Below are positions 12,235 to 23,849 of a DNA stretch of 64,000 nt, in pieces. Location of the stretch: NCBI RefSeq assembly GCF_964340395.1, contig NC_135550.1, positions 1,240,001 to 1,304,000 of the forward strand, read 5' to 3'. The DNA comes from Glandiceps talaboti (lineage: Eukaryota; Hemichordata; Enteropneusta; Spengelidae). The position numbers and the translations under genes were made by a program. Positions within the stretch are counted from its first letter, which is position 1. The number at the start of each line of letters is the position of its first letter. The notes beneath the pieces are model-generated. The model saw only the letters and a program-made list of their open reading frames with translations, made no database searches and was not told the DNA's origin.

Positions 12235-12465
12235 GTAACATTTACTAACATAGATCAGTTGCCACCCTATAGGTAACATTTACTAACATAGATCACTTGC
12301 CACCCTGTAAGTAACACTTACTAACAGAGATCAGTTGCCACCCTGTAAGTAACATTTACTAACATGGATCACTTGCCACCCTGTAAGTAACACTTACTAA
12401 CAGAGATCAGTTGCCACCCTGTAAGTAACATTTACTAACATACATGTAGATCAGTTGCCACCCTG
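12232..12465 (+). repeat. 38-bp minisatellite, array A (~6 copies)
   Basis: The unit, about 38 bases, reads GTAAGTAACATTTACTAACA followed by TAGATCAGTTGCCACCCT. This first block uses mainly the GTAAGT variant. It follows directly on the truncated transposase. Confidence 0.95.
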
Positions 12466-12725
12466 TCCAATTGAATGTTGACAATGTTGTAAGGTTTCAC
12501 AACCAATCAGCACGCTTCAATTTCTCCCGTGTGTGCAGCTGCCAACATAACGCTCATCCTGATTGGCCAATCGAAAGTGCAAGATTCAAACACGATTGCC
12601 TATTACACCGATTCAGATGTGGGAAGCCAGCGATCACTCAGAACAAAACAAACGACACAAAATGATGTACATATAGAGGTAAATAAAGACATCTAGCCAC
12701 TTTTACCACATCAGATTGCCCTATA
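12466..12725 (+). repeat. Block B, right-half copy between minisatellite arrays
   Basis: The block starts CCAATTGAATGTTGACAATG and ends CCACATCAGATTGCC. It is repeated at 15063-15315 and, diverged, at about 58660-58885. At 14934-15062 the same end occurs in inverted orientation, so the full element has inverted ends of the form GGCAATCTGAT...ATCAGATTGCC. It contains CCAATCAG and ATTGGCCAAT boxes, but no coding frame. Confidence 0.75.
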
Positions 12726-14933
12726 GGAAACATTTACTAACATAGATCAGTTGCCACCCTGTAGGAAACATTTACTAACATAGATCAGTTGCCACCCTGT
12801 AGGAAACATTTACTAACATAGATCAGTTGCCCCCCTGTAGGAAACATTTACTAATATAGATCAGTTGCCACCTTGTAGGTAACATTTACTAACATACATG
12901 TAGATCAGTTGCCACACTGTAGGTAACATTTACTAACATAGATCAGTTGCCACCCTGTAGGTAACATTTACTAACATAGATCAGTTGCCACCCTGTAGGA
13001 AACATTTACTAACATAGATCAGTTGCCACCCTGTCGGTAACATTTACTAACATAGATCAGTTGCCACCCTGTAGGTAACATTTACTAACATAGATCAGTT
13101 GCCACCCTGTAGGTAACATTTACTAACATAGATCAGTTGCCACCCTGTAGGAAACATTTACAAACATAGATCAGTTGCCACCCTGTAGGAAACATTTACA
13201 AACATAGATCAGTTGCCACCCTGTAGGTAGCATTTACTAACATAGATCAGTTGCCACCCTGTAGGTAACACTTACTATCATAGATCATTTGCCACCCTGT
13301 AGGAAACATTTACTCACATAGATCAGTTGCCACCCTGTCGGTAACATTTACTAACATAGATCAGTTGCCACCCTGTAGGTAACATTTACTAACATAGATC
13401 AGTTGCCACCCTGTAGGTAGCATTTACTAACATTGATCAGTTGCCACCCTGTAGGAAACATTTACTAACATAGAGCAGTTGCCACCCTGTAGGTAACATT
13501 TACTAACATAGATTAGTTGCCACCCTGTAGGAAACATTTACTAACATAGATCAGTTGCCACCCTGTCGGTAACATTTACTAACATAGATCAGTTGCCACC
13601 CTGTAGGTAACATTTACTAACATAGATCAGTTGCCACCCTGTAGGTAACATTTACTAACATAGATCAGTTGCCACCCTGTAGGAAACACTTACAAACATA
13701 GATCAGTTGCCACCCTGTAGGAAACATTTACTAACATAGATCAGTTGCCACCCTGTAGGTAGCATTTACTAACATAGATCAGTTGCCACCCTGTAGGAAA
13801 CATTTACTAACATAGATCAGTTGCCACCCTGTAGGTAATACTTACTATCATAGATCATTTGCCACCCTGTAGGAAACATTTACTCACAGAGATCAGTTGC
13901 CACCCTGTAGGTAACATTTACTAACATAGATCAGTTGCCACCCTGTAGGTAACATTTACTAACATAGATCAGTTTCCACCCTGTAGGAAACATTTACTAA
14001 CATAGATCAGTTGCCACCCTGTAGGTAACATTTACTAACATAGATCAGTTGCCACCCTATAGGAAACATTTACTAATATAGATCAGTTGCCACCCTGTAG
14101 GTAACATTTACTAACATAGATCAGTTGCCACCCTGTAGGTAACATTTACTAACATAGATTAGTTGCCACCCTGTAGGTAACATTTACTAACATAGATCAG
14201 TTGCCACCCTGTAGGAAACATTTACTAACATAGATCAGTTGCCACCCTGTAGGTAACATTTACTAACATAGATTAGTTGCCACCCTGTAGGAAACATTTA
14301 CTAATATAGATCAGTTGCCACCCTGTAGGAAACATTTACTAACATAGATTAGTTGCCACCCTGTAGGTAACATTTACTAACATAGATTAGTTGCCACCCT
14401 GTAGGAAACATGCATATATTAGTTGCCACCCTGTAGGAAACATTTACTAACATAGATCAGTTGCCACCCTGTAGGTAACATTTACTAACATATATTAGTT
14501 GCCACCCTATAGGAAACATTTACTAACATGGATCAGTTGCCACCTTGTAAGTAACATTTACTAACATGGATCACTTGCCACCCTGTAAGTAACACTTACT
14601 AACAGAGATCAGTTGCCACCCTGTAGGTAACGTAGATCATTTGCCACCCTGTAGGTAACATTTACTAAGTTAAACATAGATCAGTTGCCACCCTGTAGGA
14701 AACATTTACTAACATAGATCAGTTGCCACCCTGTAGGAAACATTTACTAACATAGATCAGTTGCCACCCTATAGGTAACATTTACTAACATAGATCAGTT
14801 GCCACCCTGTAGGAAACATCTACTAACATAGATCATTTGCCACCCTGTAGGTAACATTTACTAACATAGATCAATTGCCACCCTGTAGGTAACATTTACT
14901 AATATAGATCAGTTGCAACCCTGTTGGCAATCT
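12726..14933 (+). repeat. 38-bp minisatellite, array B (~58 copies)
   Basis: Same 38-bp unit, mostly the GTAGGTAAC and GTAGGAAAC variants. A few units are truncated or have small insertions (near 14410, 14630 and 14665). Variant types alternate in a mixed order, as expected from repeated slippage and unequal exchange. Confidence 0.95.
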
Positions 14934-15315
14934 GATTAAAATCTGAAGTGGTGAAAGCAGCTAGATGCCTTTATTTACCTCTATTTCCATCGTTTTGTTT
15001 CATTTGTTTTGTTCCAAGTGATTACTGCCTTCCCAGATCTGAACGTATGTAATAGACAAATTGAATCCAATTGAATGTTGACAATGTTGTAAGGTTTTCA
15101 CAACCAATCAGCACGCTTCAATTTTTTCCTTGTGCAGCTGCCAACATAACGCTCATCCTGATTGGCCAATAGAAAGTGCAAGATTCAACGTGATTGCCTA
15201 TTACATCGGTTCAGATGTGGGAAGGAAGCGATCACTCGGAACAAAACAAATGACACAAAATGATGTATATATAGAGGTAAATAAAGACATGTAGCCACTT
15301 TTACCACATCAGATT
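14934..15315. mobile_element. Complete block B element with inverted ends
   Basis: The left end, GGCAATCTGATTAAAATC followed by a region like GCCTTTATTTACCTCTAT, is the reverse complement of the right end ATAGAGGTAAATAAAG...CACATCAGATTGCC. The arms are about 110-120 bases, imperfect. The element sits inside the 38-bp array and both flanks are array units. It looks like a non-autonomous element with terminal inverted repeats; I cannot assign a superfamily. Confidence 0.65.
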
Positions 15316-16809
15316 GCCCTATAGGAAACATTTACTAACATAGATCAGTTGCCACCCTGTAGGAAACATTTACTAACATAGATCAGTTGCCACCCTGTCG
15401 GTAACATTTACTAACATAGAACATTTACTAAGATCAGTTTCCACCATGTAGGTAACATTTACTAAGATCAGTTGCCACCCTGTAGGTAACATTTACTAAC
15501 ACAGATCAGTTGCCACCCTGTAGGAAACATTTACTAATATAGATCAGTTGCCACCCTGTAGGTAACATTTACTAACATCATAGATCAGTTGCCACCCTGT
15601 AGGTAACAGAGATCAGTTGCCACCCTGTAGGAAACATTTACTAACATAGATCAGTTGCCACCCTGTAGGAAACATTTACTAACATAGATCAGTTGCCACC
15701 CGGTAGGTAACATTTACTAACATAGATCATTTGCCACCCTGTAGGAAACATTTAGTAACATAGATCAGTTGCCACCCGGTAGGTAACATTTACTAACATA
15801 GATCAGTTGCCACCCTGTAGGAAACATTTACTAACATAGATCAGTTGCCACCCTGTAGGAAACATTTACTAACATAGATCAGTTGCCACCCTGTAGGTAA
15901 CATTTACTAACATAGAGCAGTTGCCACCCTGTAGGAAACATTTACTAACATAGATCATTTGCCACCCTGTAGGAAACATTTACTAACATAGATCAGTTGC
16001 CACCCTGTAGGTAACATTTACTAACATACTCATTTGCCACCCTGTAGGAAACATTTACTAACATAGATCAGTTGCCACCCTGTAGGTAACATTTACTAAC
16101 ATAGATCAGTTGCCACCCTGTAGGAAACATCTACTAACATAGATCAGTTGCCACCCTATAGGAAACATTTACTAACATAGATCAGTTGCCACCCTATAGG
16201 TAACATTTACTAACATAGATCAGTTGCCACCCTGTAGGTAACATTTACTAACATAGATCAGTTGCCACCCTGTAGGTAGCATTTACTAACATAGATCAGT
16301 TGCCACCCTGTCGGTAACATTTACTAACATAGATCAGTTGCCACCCTGTAGGTAACATTTACTAACATAGAGCAGTTGCCACCCTGTAGGTAACATTTAC
16401 TAACATAGATCAGTTGCCACCCTATAGGAAACATTTACTAACATAGATCAGTTGCCACCCTATAGGTAACATTTACTAACATAGATCAGTTGCCACCCTG
16501 TAGGAAACATTTACAAACATAGATCAGTTGCCACCCTATAGGAAACATTTACTAACATAGATTAGTTGCCACCCTGTAGGTAGCATTTACTTAAACATAG
16601 ATCAGTTGCCACCCTGTCGGTAACATTTACTAACATAGATCAGTTGCCACCCTATAGGAAACATTTACTAACATAGATCAGTTGCCACCCTATAGGTAAC
16701 ATTTACTAACATAGATCAGTTGCCACCCTGTAGGAAACATTTACTAACATAGATCAGTTGCCACCCTGTAGGAAACATTTACTAACATAGAGCAGTTGCC
16801 ACCCTGTAG
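15316..16809 (+). repeat. 38-bp minisatellite, array C (~39 copies)
   Basis: Same unit as arrays A and B, with some shortened units near 15420-15460, 15600 and 16030. It ends abruptly at the start of the 1.9-kb element. Confidence 0.95.
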
Positions 16810-18726
16810 GCAGCGTGCGAAATTAACGCCGGTCCTTCTGCCCGAGACCAACAGATTTCCGTTCGGACCAACAGATTTTCAGAATTACAACAACGTATCG
16901 GTCCTTATGACCGACTGAAATTTGGAGTAAATAATAACATTTATTCAACCAATTTCACCTACATGAATCTGATCTTGTGTTACCTATTTTACTCTCGACA
17001 TCTCGTTCAAGTCAAGCGACACAGAGCTAGCTCGCTCTGTGTTGTTGTCAATGTTGATATCATGTCTACATATGACGTAGCATACAGCATTTACTTTATG
17101 AAATTATGTTAGCAAACACATGATTGGCTGAATTTCTCTAATTATTTTTGTCTTGTCTAATCAGAACGTCTTAGACATTCAGACGCATTCAGCGCATGCG
17201 TCTTTTTCCGCCGTAATCATTGTTGTAAAGTTTACTGTTCGAAGTGTATGAAACTTTTAACAATCAATCAATCAATCTTTATTGCGTAACATCATGCTTT
17301 AGCGAGCATGGTAAAGCATACAAAAATAAGTAAATAAAATACAATCATTTAGGCACGTGTTTGAGACAGTTCCACGTTGTATTTATAAAGTATGTGGCGA
17401 TATTTAATGAGCTTCCGAAGAAGAAGACGAAAGAGACACTGTTTTTTTAAAGGCTGGTATTAAAGCCGGTAAATGTTAGCGGGTTTCCCGATCAATTTAC
17501 CGGAGTTCCCCATGTGTGTGGCCATGATCAAAACAAACTGACGGAAAACATATAAACTACTCTGAAAATGGCGTTTTAACTAATATAGAAAGGCAGGTAC
17601 ACTTCGTAAAATATCTTCAGTACGATAGCTTTTTTTGTAAAAACAGTAAAAAAATGCGTCGTCTGATTGCTTTCAATTTGATGCATATGATGATGTACAT
17701 CCTGTCATGTTGTAATCAACGTATAAACTTGCATTTTTGTTGCCATTGTTGTATCTGGAAAATTACTGCATCATGCCAAACACGGGTACATAGTGGATGA
17801 CACATTACAGTACAGTTACCATATCACGTTCCCACGTCAAAAAAACTCGCACTGTAAGACATGTTTAGCCATGATAGTTCTCTTCATCATGGTCAGATTT
17901 CATACACAAACAACCGGAGACGATACTCAATACACCACGGTAGGGTATACGGGTAAGGCTTTATGGGGGGGGGGTTCTGTACATATTTGTAAAGACTGAA
18001 GGAAGACGAAACCGCTCTGTGTCACTGTGTGGATGGAAATTGAAATAAAGCAAATACAAAGTTTTCAAGAGGGATAGTTATGCGACAAAACCTTCTGCTA
18101 TGATGAATTTGTGGGTCTACGTTCGCTATGAGTTGGAAAGCTACATCAGCTGTTGCCACATACGATGAATCCGGCTGACTTTGGATTATGTGATTCAGAA
18201 TTTAGTGAATCGTACAGAGAGGAAGGAGAGGACTGTGATCTCTTAGAGATTGCAGATAATGTATATTTAATGATTCATTCACCCATATTATCTACAATCT
18301 ATGGATATGTATTTCTATGGTGGAGTGAGTACATTCAGTCTCAGACCACTATAGTCTATAGGAACAGATTATGCGAGAATGAATATTCATAGTCTCTGGG
18401 TTCATAGTTACAAATGAAAACCTCTACTCACAGAGTCAAAAAGTACTTGCTTGTGAATCCAAAATTTACTTCCAAGTTATTTTTTGACTCTGTGAGTGGA
18501 AATTTTATGAAATAATAGTGGATAGTGAAAAATTCGTTGTACTCTATTTTACTTTTATATCTAAAGATATGTTGTATCATATTAAAGTTCAAAATCATTT
18601 AATCTGTAAATGGGGGGGGGGGGGGTGTAGATACAGGTCGTGAACGGGAACTGCATTGAGTATGGACCAGCAGTTTTCCTTAAGGACCAGCAGCATTTGC
18701 TACATGTCGGTCCTTATGACCAGTAG
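16810..18726 (+). mobile_element. 1.9-kb interspersed element E, copy 1
   Basis: Nearly the whole stretch is duplicated at 37185-39052, starting GCAGCGTGCGAAATTAACGC and ending GTCGGTCCTTATGACC-GTAG. The motif GGTCCTTATGACC, which can fold into a short hairpin, lies near both ends. No long open frame is seen. A (G)n run sits at 18612-18626. A terminal hairpin plus lack of inverted ends could suit a non-autonomous Helitron-type element, but the terminal CTAG expected of canonical Helitrons is not seen, so the class is open. A diverged third copy covers about 42270-42980. Confidence 0.7.
17262..17355 (-). mobile_element. Short LINE 3'-end insertion inside element E copy 1
   Basis: Copy 2 of element E reads continuously from AAACTTTTAAC to GTGTTTGAGACAG. 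In copy 1 those words are separated by about 94 bases beginning AATCAATCAATCAATC then TTTATTGCG. That is the complement of a LINE tail with ATTG units. Copy 2 serves as the empty site. Confidence 0.7.
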
Positions 18727-18734
18727 GGGTCACA

Positions 18735-19160
18735 AAGCCAATAAAATAATCGCTAAAGCTGAGCGAGACCTCCTTAATGAATGGGTACATCAAACTAATT
18801 TTACAATCTATACCTTGAAAAACAGAGCAAATCTGATTTCAGCTAAATTACATACAGATTTACCAAGTGTCACAATTCACTTCAAAGTCACAGCTACATT
18901 TATCTCAACACCTGAGAGCCAAGGAGAGACAACAAAACAAGTACAATATACTGTTGCAATCATGTCTGTCACAAGCAGATTTGGATAAAAATTGGAGAAG
19001 AGAAGGTGGACCACATCTGGATGATAAAGTTAAGAACAGGTGGTTCAAGAATCTCTCCAGTAGGCAATTGAGTGAAGTGGAAAAAGATACACTCTCAAAG
19101 GGGCTAAACTTTGCTATAGCTCCAAATCGTATCCCATACGTTGACTTTCTAACTACTACT
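18735..19160 (+). pseudogene. Penelope-like element ORF, N-terminal region
   Basis: In two frames (a shift near 18890) the sequence encodes KAERDLLNEWVHQTNFTIYT, SAKLHTDLPS, then NRWFKNLSSRQLSEVEKDTL, LSKGLNFAIAPNRIPYVDF. This is the pattern of the region before the reverse transcriptase in Penelope-like retroelements, which carry an RT and usually a C-terminal GIY-YIG endonuclease. The coding sequence runs straight into the 67-bp array, whose unit is this same sequence. The RT core itself is absent, so the copy is inactive. Confidence 0.75.
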
Positions 19161-22100
19161 GTCAAAGGAACTAAACTTTGCTATAGCTCCAAATCGTATC
19201 CCATACGTTGACTTTCTAACTACTACTGTCAAAGGGACTAAACTTTGCTATAGCTCCAAGTCGTATCCCATATGTTGACTTTCTAACTACTACTGTCAAA
19301 GGTACTAAACTTTGCTATAGCTCCAAATCGTATCCCATACGTTGACTTTCTAACTACTACTGTCAAAGGTACTAAACTTTGCTATTGCTCCAAGTCGTAT
19401 CCCATACGTTGACCCTCTAACTACTACTCTCAAAGGGACTAAACTTTGCTATAGCTCCAAATCGTATCCCATAAGTTGACCCTCTAACTACTACTCTCAA
19501 AGGGGCTAAACTTTGCTATAGCTCCAAATCGTATCCCATACGTTGACTTTCTAACTACTACTCTCAAAGGGGCTAAACTATGCTATAGCTCCAAATCGTA
19601 TCCCATACGTTGACCTTCTAACTACTACTGTCAAAGGGGCTAAACTTTGCTATAGCTCCAAATCGTATCCCATACGTTGACCTTCTAACTACTACTGTCA
19701 AAGGGACTAAACTTTGCTATAGCTCCAAATCGTATCCCATATGTTGACCCTCTAACTACTACTGTCAAAGGTACTAAACTATGCTATTGCTCCAAATCGT
19801 ATCCCATACGTTGACCCTCTAACTACTACTGTCAAAGGAACTAAACTTTGCTATAGCTCCAAATCGTATCCCATACGTTGACTTTCTAACTACTACTGTC
19901 AAAGGAACTAAACTTTGCTATTGCTCCAAGTCGTATCCCATACGTTGACTTTCTAACTACTACTGTCAAAGGAACTAAACTTTGCTATAGCTCCAAATCG
20001 TATCCCATATGTTGACCCTCTAACTACTACTGTCAAAGGGACTAAACTTTGCTATTGCTCCAAGTCGTATCCCATACGTTGACCCTCTAACTACTACTGT
20101 CAAAGGGACTAAACTATGCTATTGCTCCAAATCGTATCCCATATGTTGACCTTCTAACTACTACTGTCAAAGGGACTAAACTTTGCTATAGCTCCAAATC
20201 GTATCCCATACGTTGACCCTCTAACTACTACTGTCAAAGGTACTAAACTATGCTATAGCTCCAAGTCGTATCCCATACGTTGACCCTCTAACTACTACTG
20301 TCAAAGGTACTAAATTTTGCTATTGCTCCAAGTCGTATCCCATGCGTTGACCCTCTAACTACTACTGTCAAAGGTACTAAACTATGCTATTGCTCCAAAT
20401 CGTATCCCATACGTTGACTTTCTAACTACTACTGTCAAAGGTACTAAACTATCCTATTGCTCCAAATCGTATCCCATACGTTGACTTTCTAACTACTACT
20501 GTCAAAGGGACTAAACTATGCTATTGCTCCAAATCGTATCCCATACGTTGACCTTCTAACTACTACTGTCAAAGGGACTAAACTATGCTATTGCTCCAAA
20601 TCGTATCCCATACGTTGACCCTCTAACTACTACTGTCAAAGGAACTAAACTTTGCTATAGCTCCAAATCGTATCCCATACGTTGACCCTCTAACTACTAC
20701 TGTCAAAGGGACTAAACTTTGCTATTGCTCCAAATCGTATCCCATACGTTGACCCTCTAACTACTACTGTCAAAGGTACTAAATTTTGCTATTGCTCCAA
20801 GTCGTATCCCATACGTTGACCCTCTAACTACTACTGTCAAAGGTACTAAACTATGCTATTGCTCCAAATCGTATCCCATACGTTGACTTTCTAACTACTA
20901 CTGTCAAAGGGACTAAACTTTGCTATTGCTCCAAATCGTATCCCATATGTTGACCTTCTAACTACTACTGTCAAAGGGACTAAACTTTGCTATAGCTCCA
21001 AGTCGTATCCCATACGTTGACTTTCTAACTACTACTGTCAAAGGGACTAAACTTTGCTATTGCTCCAAATCGTATCCCATACGTTGACCCTCTAACTACT
21101 ACTGTCAAAGGTACTAAACTTTGCTATAGCTCCAAGTCGTATCCCATATGTTGACCTTCTAACTACTACTGTCAAAGGGACTAAACTATGCTATTGCTCC
21201 AAATCGTATCCCATATGTTGACCTTCTAACTACTACTGTCAAAGGGACTAAACTTTGCTATAGCTCCAAGTCGTATCCCATACGTTAACCCTCTAACTAC
21301 TACTGTCAAAGGTACTAAACTTTGCTATTGCTCCAAATCGTATCCCATACGTTGACTTTCTAACTACTACTGTCAAAGGTACTAAACTTTGCTATAGCTC
21401 CAAGTCGTATCCCATACGTTGACCCTCTAACTACTACTGTCAAAGGGACTAAACTTTGCTATTGCTCCAAGTCGTATCCCATACGTTGACTTTCTAACTA
21501 CTACTGTCAAAGGGACTAAACTTTGCTATAGCTCCAAATCGTATCCCATATGTTGACTTTCTAACTACTACTGTCAAAGGGACTAAACTATGCTATAGCT
21601 CCAAGTCGTATCCCATACGTTGACTTTCTAACTACTACTGTCAAAGGGACTAAACTATGCTATTGCTCCAAGTCGTATCCCATACGTTGACCCTCTAACT
21701 ACTACTGTCAAAGGTACTAAACTATGCTATTGCTCCAAATCGTATCCCATACGTTGACTTTCTAACTACTACTGTCAAAGGTACTAAACTTTGCTATAGC
21801 TCCAAATCGTATCCCATATGTTGACTTTCTAACTACTACTGTCAAAGGGACTAAACTATGCTATAGCTCCAAATCGTATCCCATACGTTGACTTTCTAAC
21901 TACTACTCTCAAAGGGGCTAAACTTTGCTATAGCTCCAAGTCGTATCCCATATGTTGACCTTCTAACTACTACTGTCAAAGGGACTAAACTATGCTATTG
22001 CTCCAAATCGTATCCCATATGTTGACCTTCTAACTACTACTGTCAAAGGGACTAAACTTTGCTATAGCTCCAAGTCGTATCCCATACGTTAACCCTCTAA

Positions 22101-22847
22101 CTACTACTGTCAAAGGTACTAAACTTTGCTATTGCTCCAAATCGTATCCCATACGTTGACTTTCTAACTACTACTGTCAAAGGTACTAAACTTTGCTATT
22201 GCTCCAAATCGTATCCCATACGTTGACCCTCTAACTACTACTGTCAAAGGTACTAAACTTTGCTATAGCTCCAAATCGTATCCCATATGTTGACTTTCTA
22301 ACTACTACTGTCAAAGGGACTAAACTATGCTATAGCTCCAAGTCGTATCCCATATGTTGACTTTCTAACTACTACTGTCAAAGGTACTAAACTATCCTAT
22401 TGCTCCAAATCGTATCCCATACGTTGACTTTCTAACTACTACTGTCAAAGGTACTAAACTATGCTATAGCTCCAAGTCGTATCCCATACGTTGACTTTCT
22501 AACTACTACTGTCAAAGGGACTAAACTTTGCTATTGCTCCAAGTCGTATCCCATACGTTGACTTTCTAACTACTACTGTCAAAGGGACTAAACTATGCTA
22601 TAGCTCCAAATCGTATCCCATATGTTGACCTTCTAACTACTACTGTCAAAGGTACTAAACTTTGCTATAGCTCCAAATCGTATCCCATACGTTAACCCTC
22701 TAACTACTACTGTCAAAGGGACTAAACTTTGCTATTGCTCCAAATCGTATCCCATACGTTGACTTTCTAACTACTACTGTCAAAGGTACTAAACTTTGCT
22801 ATAGCTCCAAATCGTATCCCATACGTTGACTTTCTAACTACTACTGA
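19088..22847 (+). repeat. 67-bp minisatellite derived from Penelope-like coding sequence (~56 copies)
   Basis: The unit of 67 bases reads, in order, TCAAAGGGACTAAACTTTGC, TATAGCTCCAAATCGTATCC, CATACGTTGACTTTCTAACT and ACTACTG. Translated in the host element's frame the first unit gives LSKGLNFAIAPNRIPYVDFL. After the last unit the frame continues ELAIIYNGLSTSEA, the expected next part of the Penelope-type protein. The array is therefore an in-place expansion of coding DNA. Since 67 is not a multiple of three, the reading frame is lost. Variants (CTTTGC/CTATGC, TAGC/TTGC, ACGTTG/ATGTTG) are shuffled along the array. Confidence 0.95.
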
Positions 22848-23690
22848 ATTGGCAATCATATATAATGGGTTGAGTACATCTGAAGCGAATTAATTGCGAA
22901 CCAAGGTTACCATAGCATCTTGTATGGCGAACGCTAAAATACCTCTACCCACTATGCACAGTGATGGCACTTTACACATTTCTGTCCACAGAAAACCTAC
23001 ACACACTGATCAATATCTGTTATTTGATTCACATCACCCTCTGATTCATAAGCTGGGAGTAGTTAGAACTCTTTTACACCAAGGAGATGCCATCTCTTCT
23101 AGTGAAAATGCAAAGTCGGAGGAATGCAAACATCTTAAATCATGCAGTTCTTGGGATATGTGGTTACCGCACTTGGACCTTTGAGAAGGCAAGTTCCCGT
23201 TCACAGAAGAATCAGCGAACGCCCGCTGAAAACATCTGGTCAGGTGGGGGTACCATACACTGTTATAACATCACCATCCCCTATGTCTCAAGGGTGTCAG
23301 TCAGGAGAAATTCGCAGAGTATTCCATCAATACCAAATACCAGTTTCCTTCAAACCTGCCAACAGGTTGAGGCAAAAGTTAGTTCATCCCAATGACAAAA
23401 CCCCTAGGGACAAACAAAGTAACAGCATTTATGCCATACAGTGTAAAGAGGAGAGTTGCCAGGAGTTGTATATTGGCGAAACAAAACAAACTCTAGAAAA
23501 ACAAATGTACCAACACAGAAGCTTGACTTCATCCGAATCGGGACACTCGGCAGTGTATACACACCTCAACAGTATGAACCACTCCTTTGACAATAAGGAT
23601 GTAGTTATATTGGACAAAGAACACAGGTGGTTTGAAAGAGGGGTAAAGGAGGCTGTATATGTTAAACGGGAGGAGTCTTCCTTATAGGGG
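22848..23690 (+). pseudogene. Penelope-like element ORF, RT end and GIY-YIG-type C-terminus
   Basis: After the array and an in-frame stop near 22890, coding resumes with HISVHRKPTHTDQYLLFDSHHP and HKLGVVRTLLH, the thumb/end region of Penelope-like RTs. A frame shift follows near 23130. The C-terminal frame (23142-23687) has PYTVITSPSP, FRRV..QIPVSFKPANRLRQKLVHP and a nuclease-like region with IYAIQC, LYIGETKQTLEKQ, HRWFERGVKEAVYV. The first half of GIY-YIG is altered (SIYAI) and the second reads LYIG. The catalytic core of the RT between VDFL and HISVHRKP is missing, so most of the RT has been deleted. Confidence 0.75.
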
Positions 23691-23790
23691 AGGGGGACTG
23701 TGATCAGTAAAATTCCTCGACGGTTTTCATCATCACATGACAATCCTACTCTGTCAGGTGTCACAAACCATGTGTCATTAGATCATCAGT

Positions 23791-23832
23791 CGGCCTGATG
23801 AAGTGTCCAGGATAGGACGTGAAACTATTGCC
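23791..23832 (+). ncRNA. Hammerhead-ribozyme-like motif 3' of the Penelope-like ORF
   Basis: About 100 bases after the ORF lies CTGATGA (23795-23801), then GTGTCC-AGGATA-GGACGT, which can form a six-pair stem with two G-U pairs, then GAAAC (23821-23825). This is the conserved core layout of hammerhead ribozymes, reported for Penelope-like elements. One extra A between CTGATGA and the stem departs from the consensus, and I could not define stems I and III, so it may be a decayed copy. Confidence 0.45.
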
Positions 23833-23849
23833 ATTCAAAATAACAGCAA

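Noticed and set aside
12232-16809. CRISPR-like array
   Set aside because: Units are head-to-tail with no unique spacers, the context is a spliced animal gene, and the period is a plain 38 bases.
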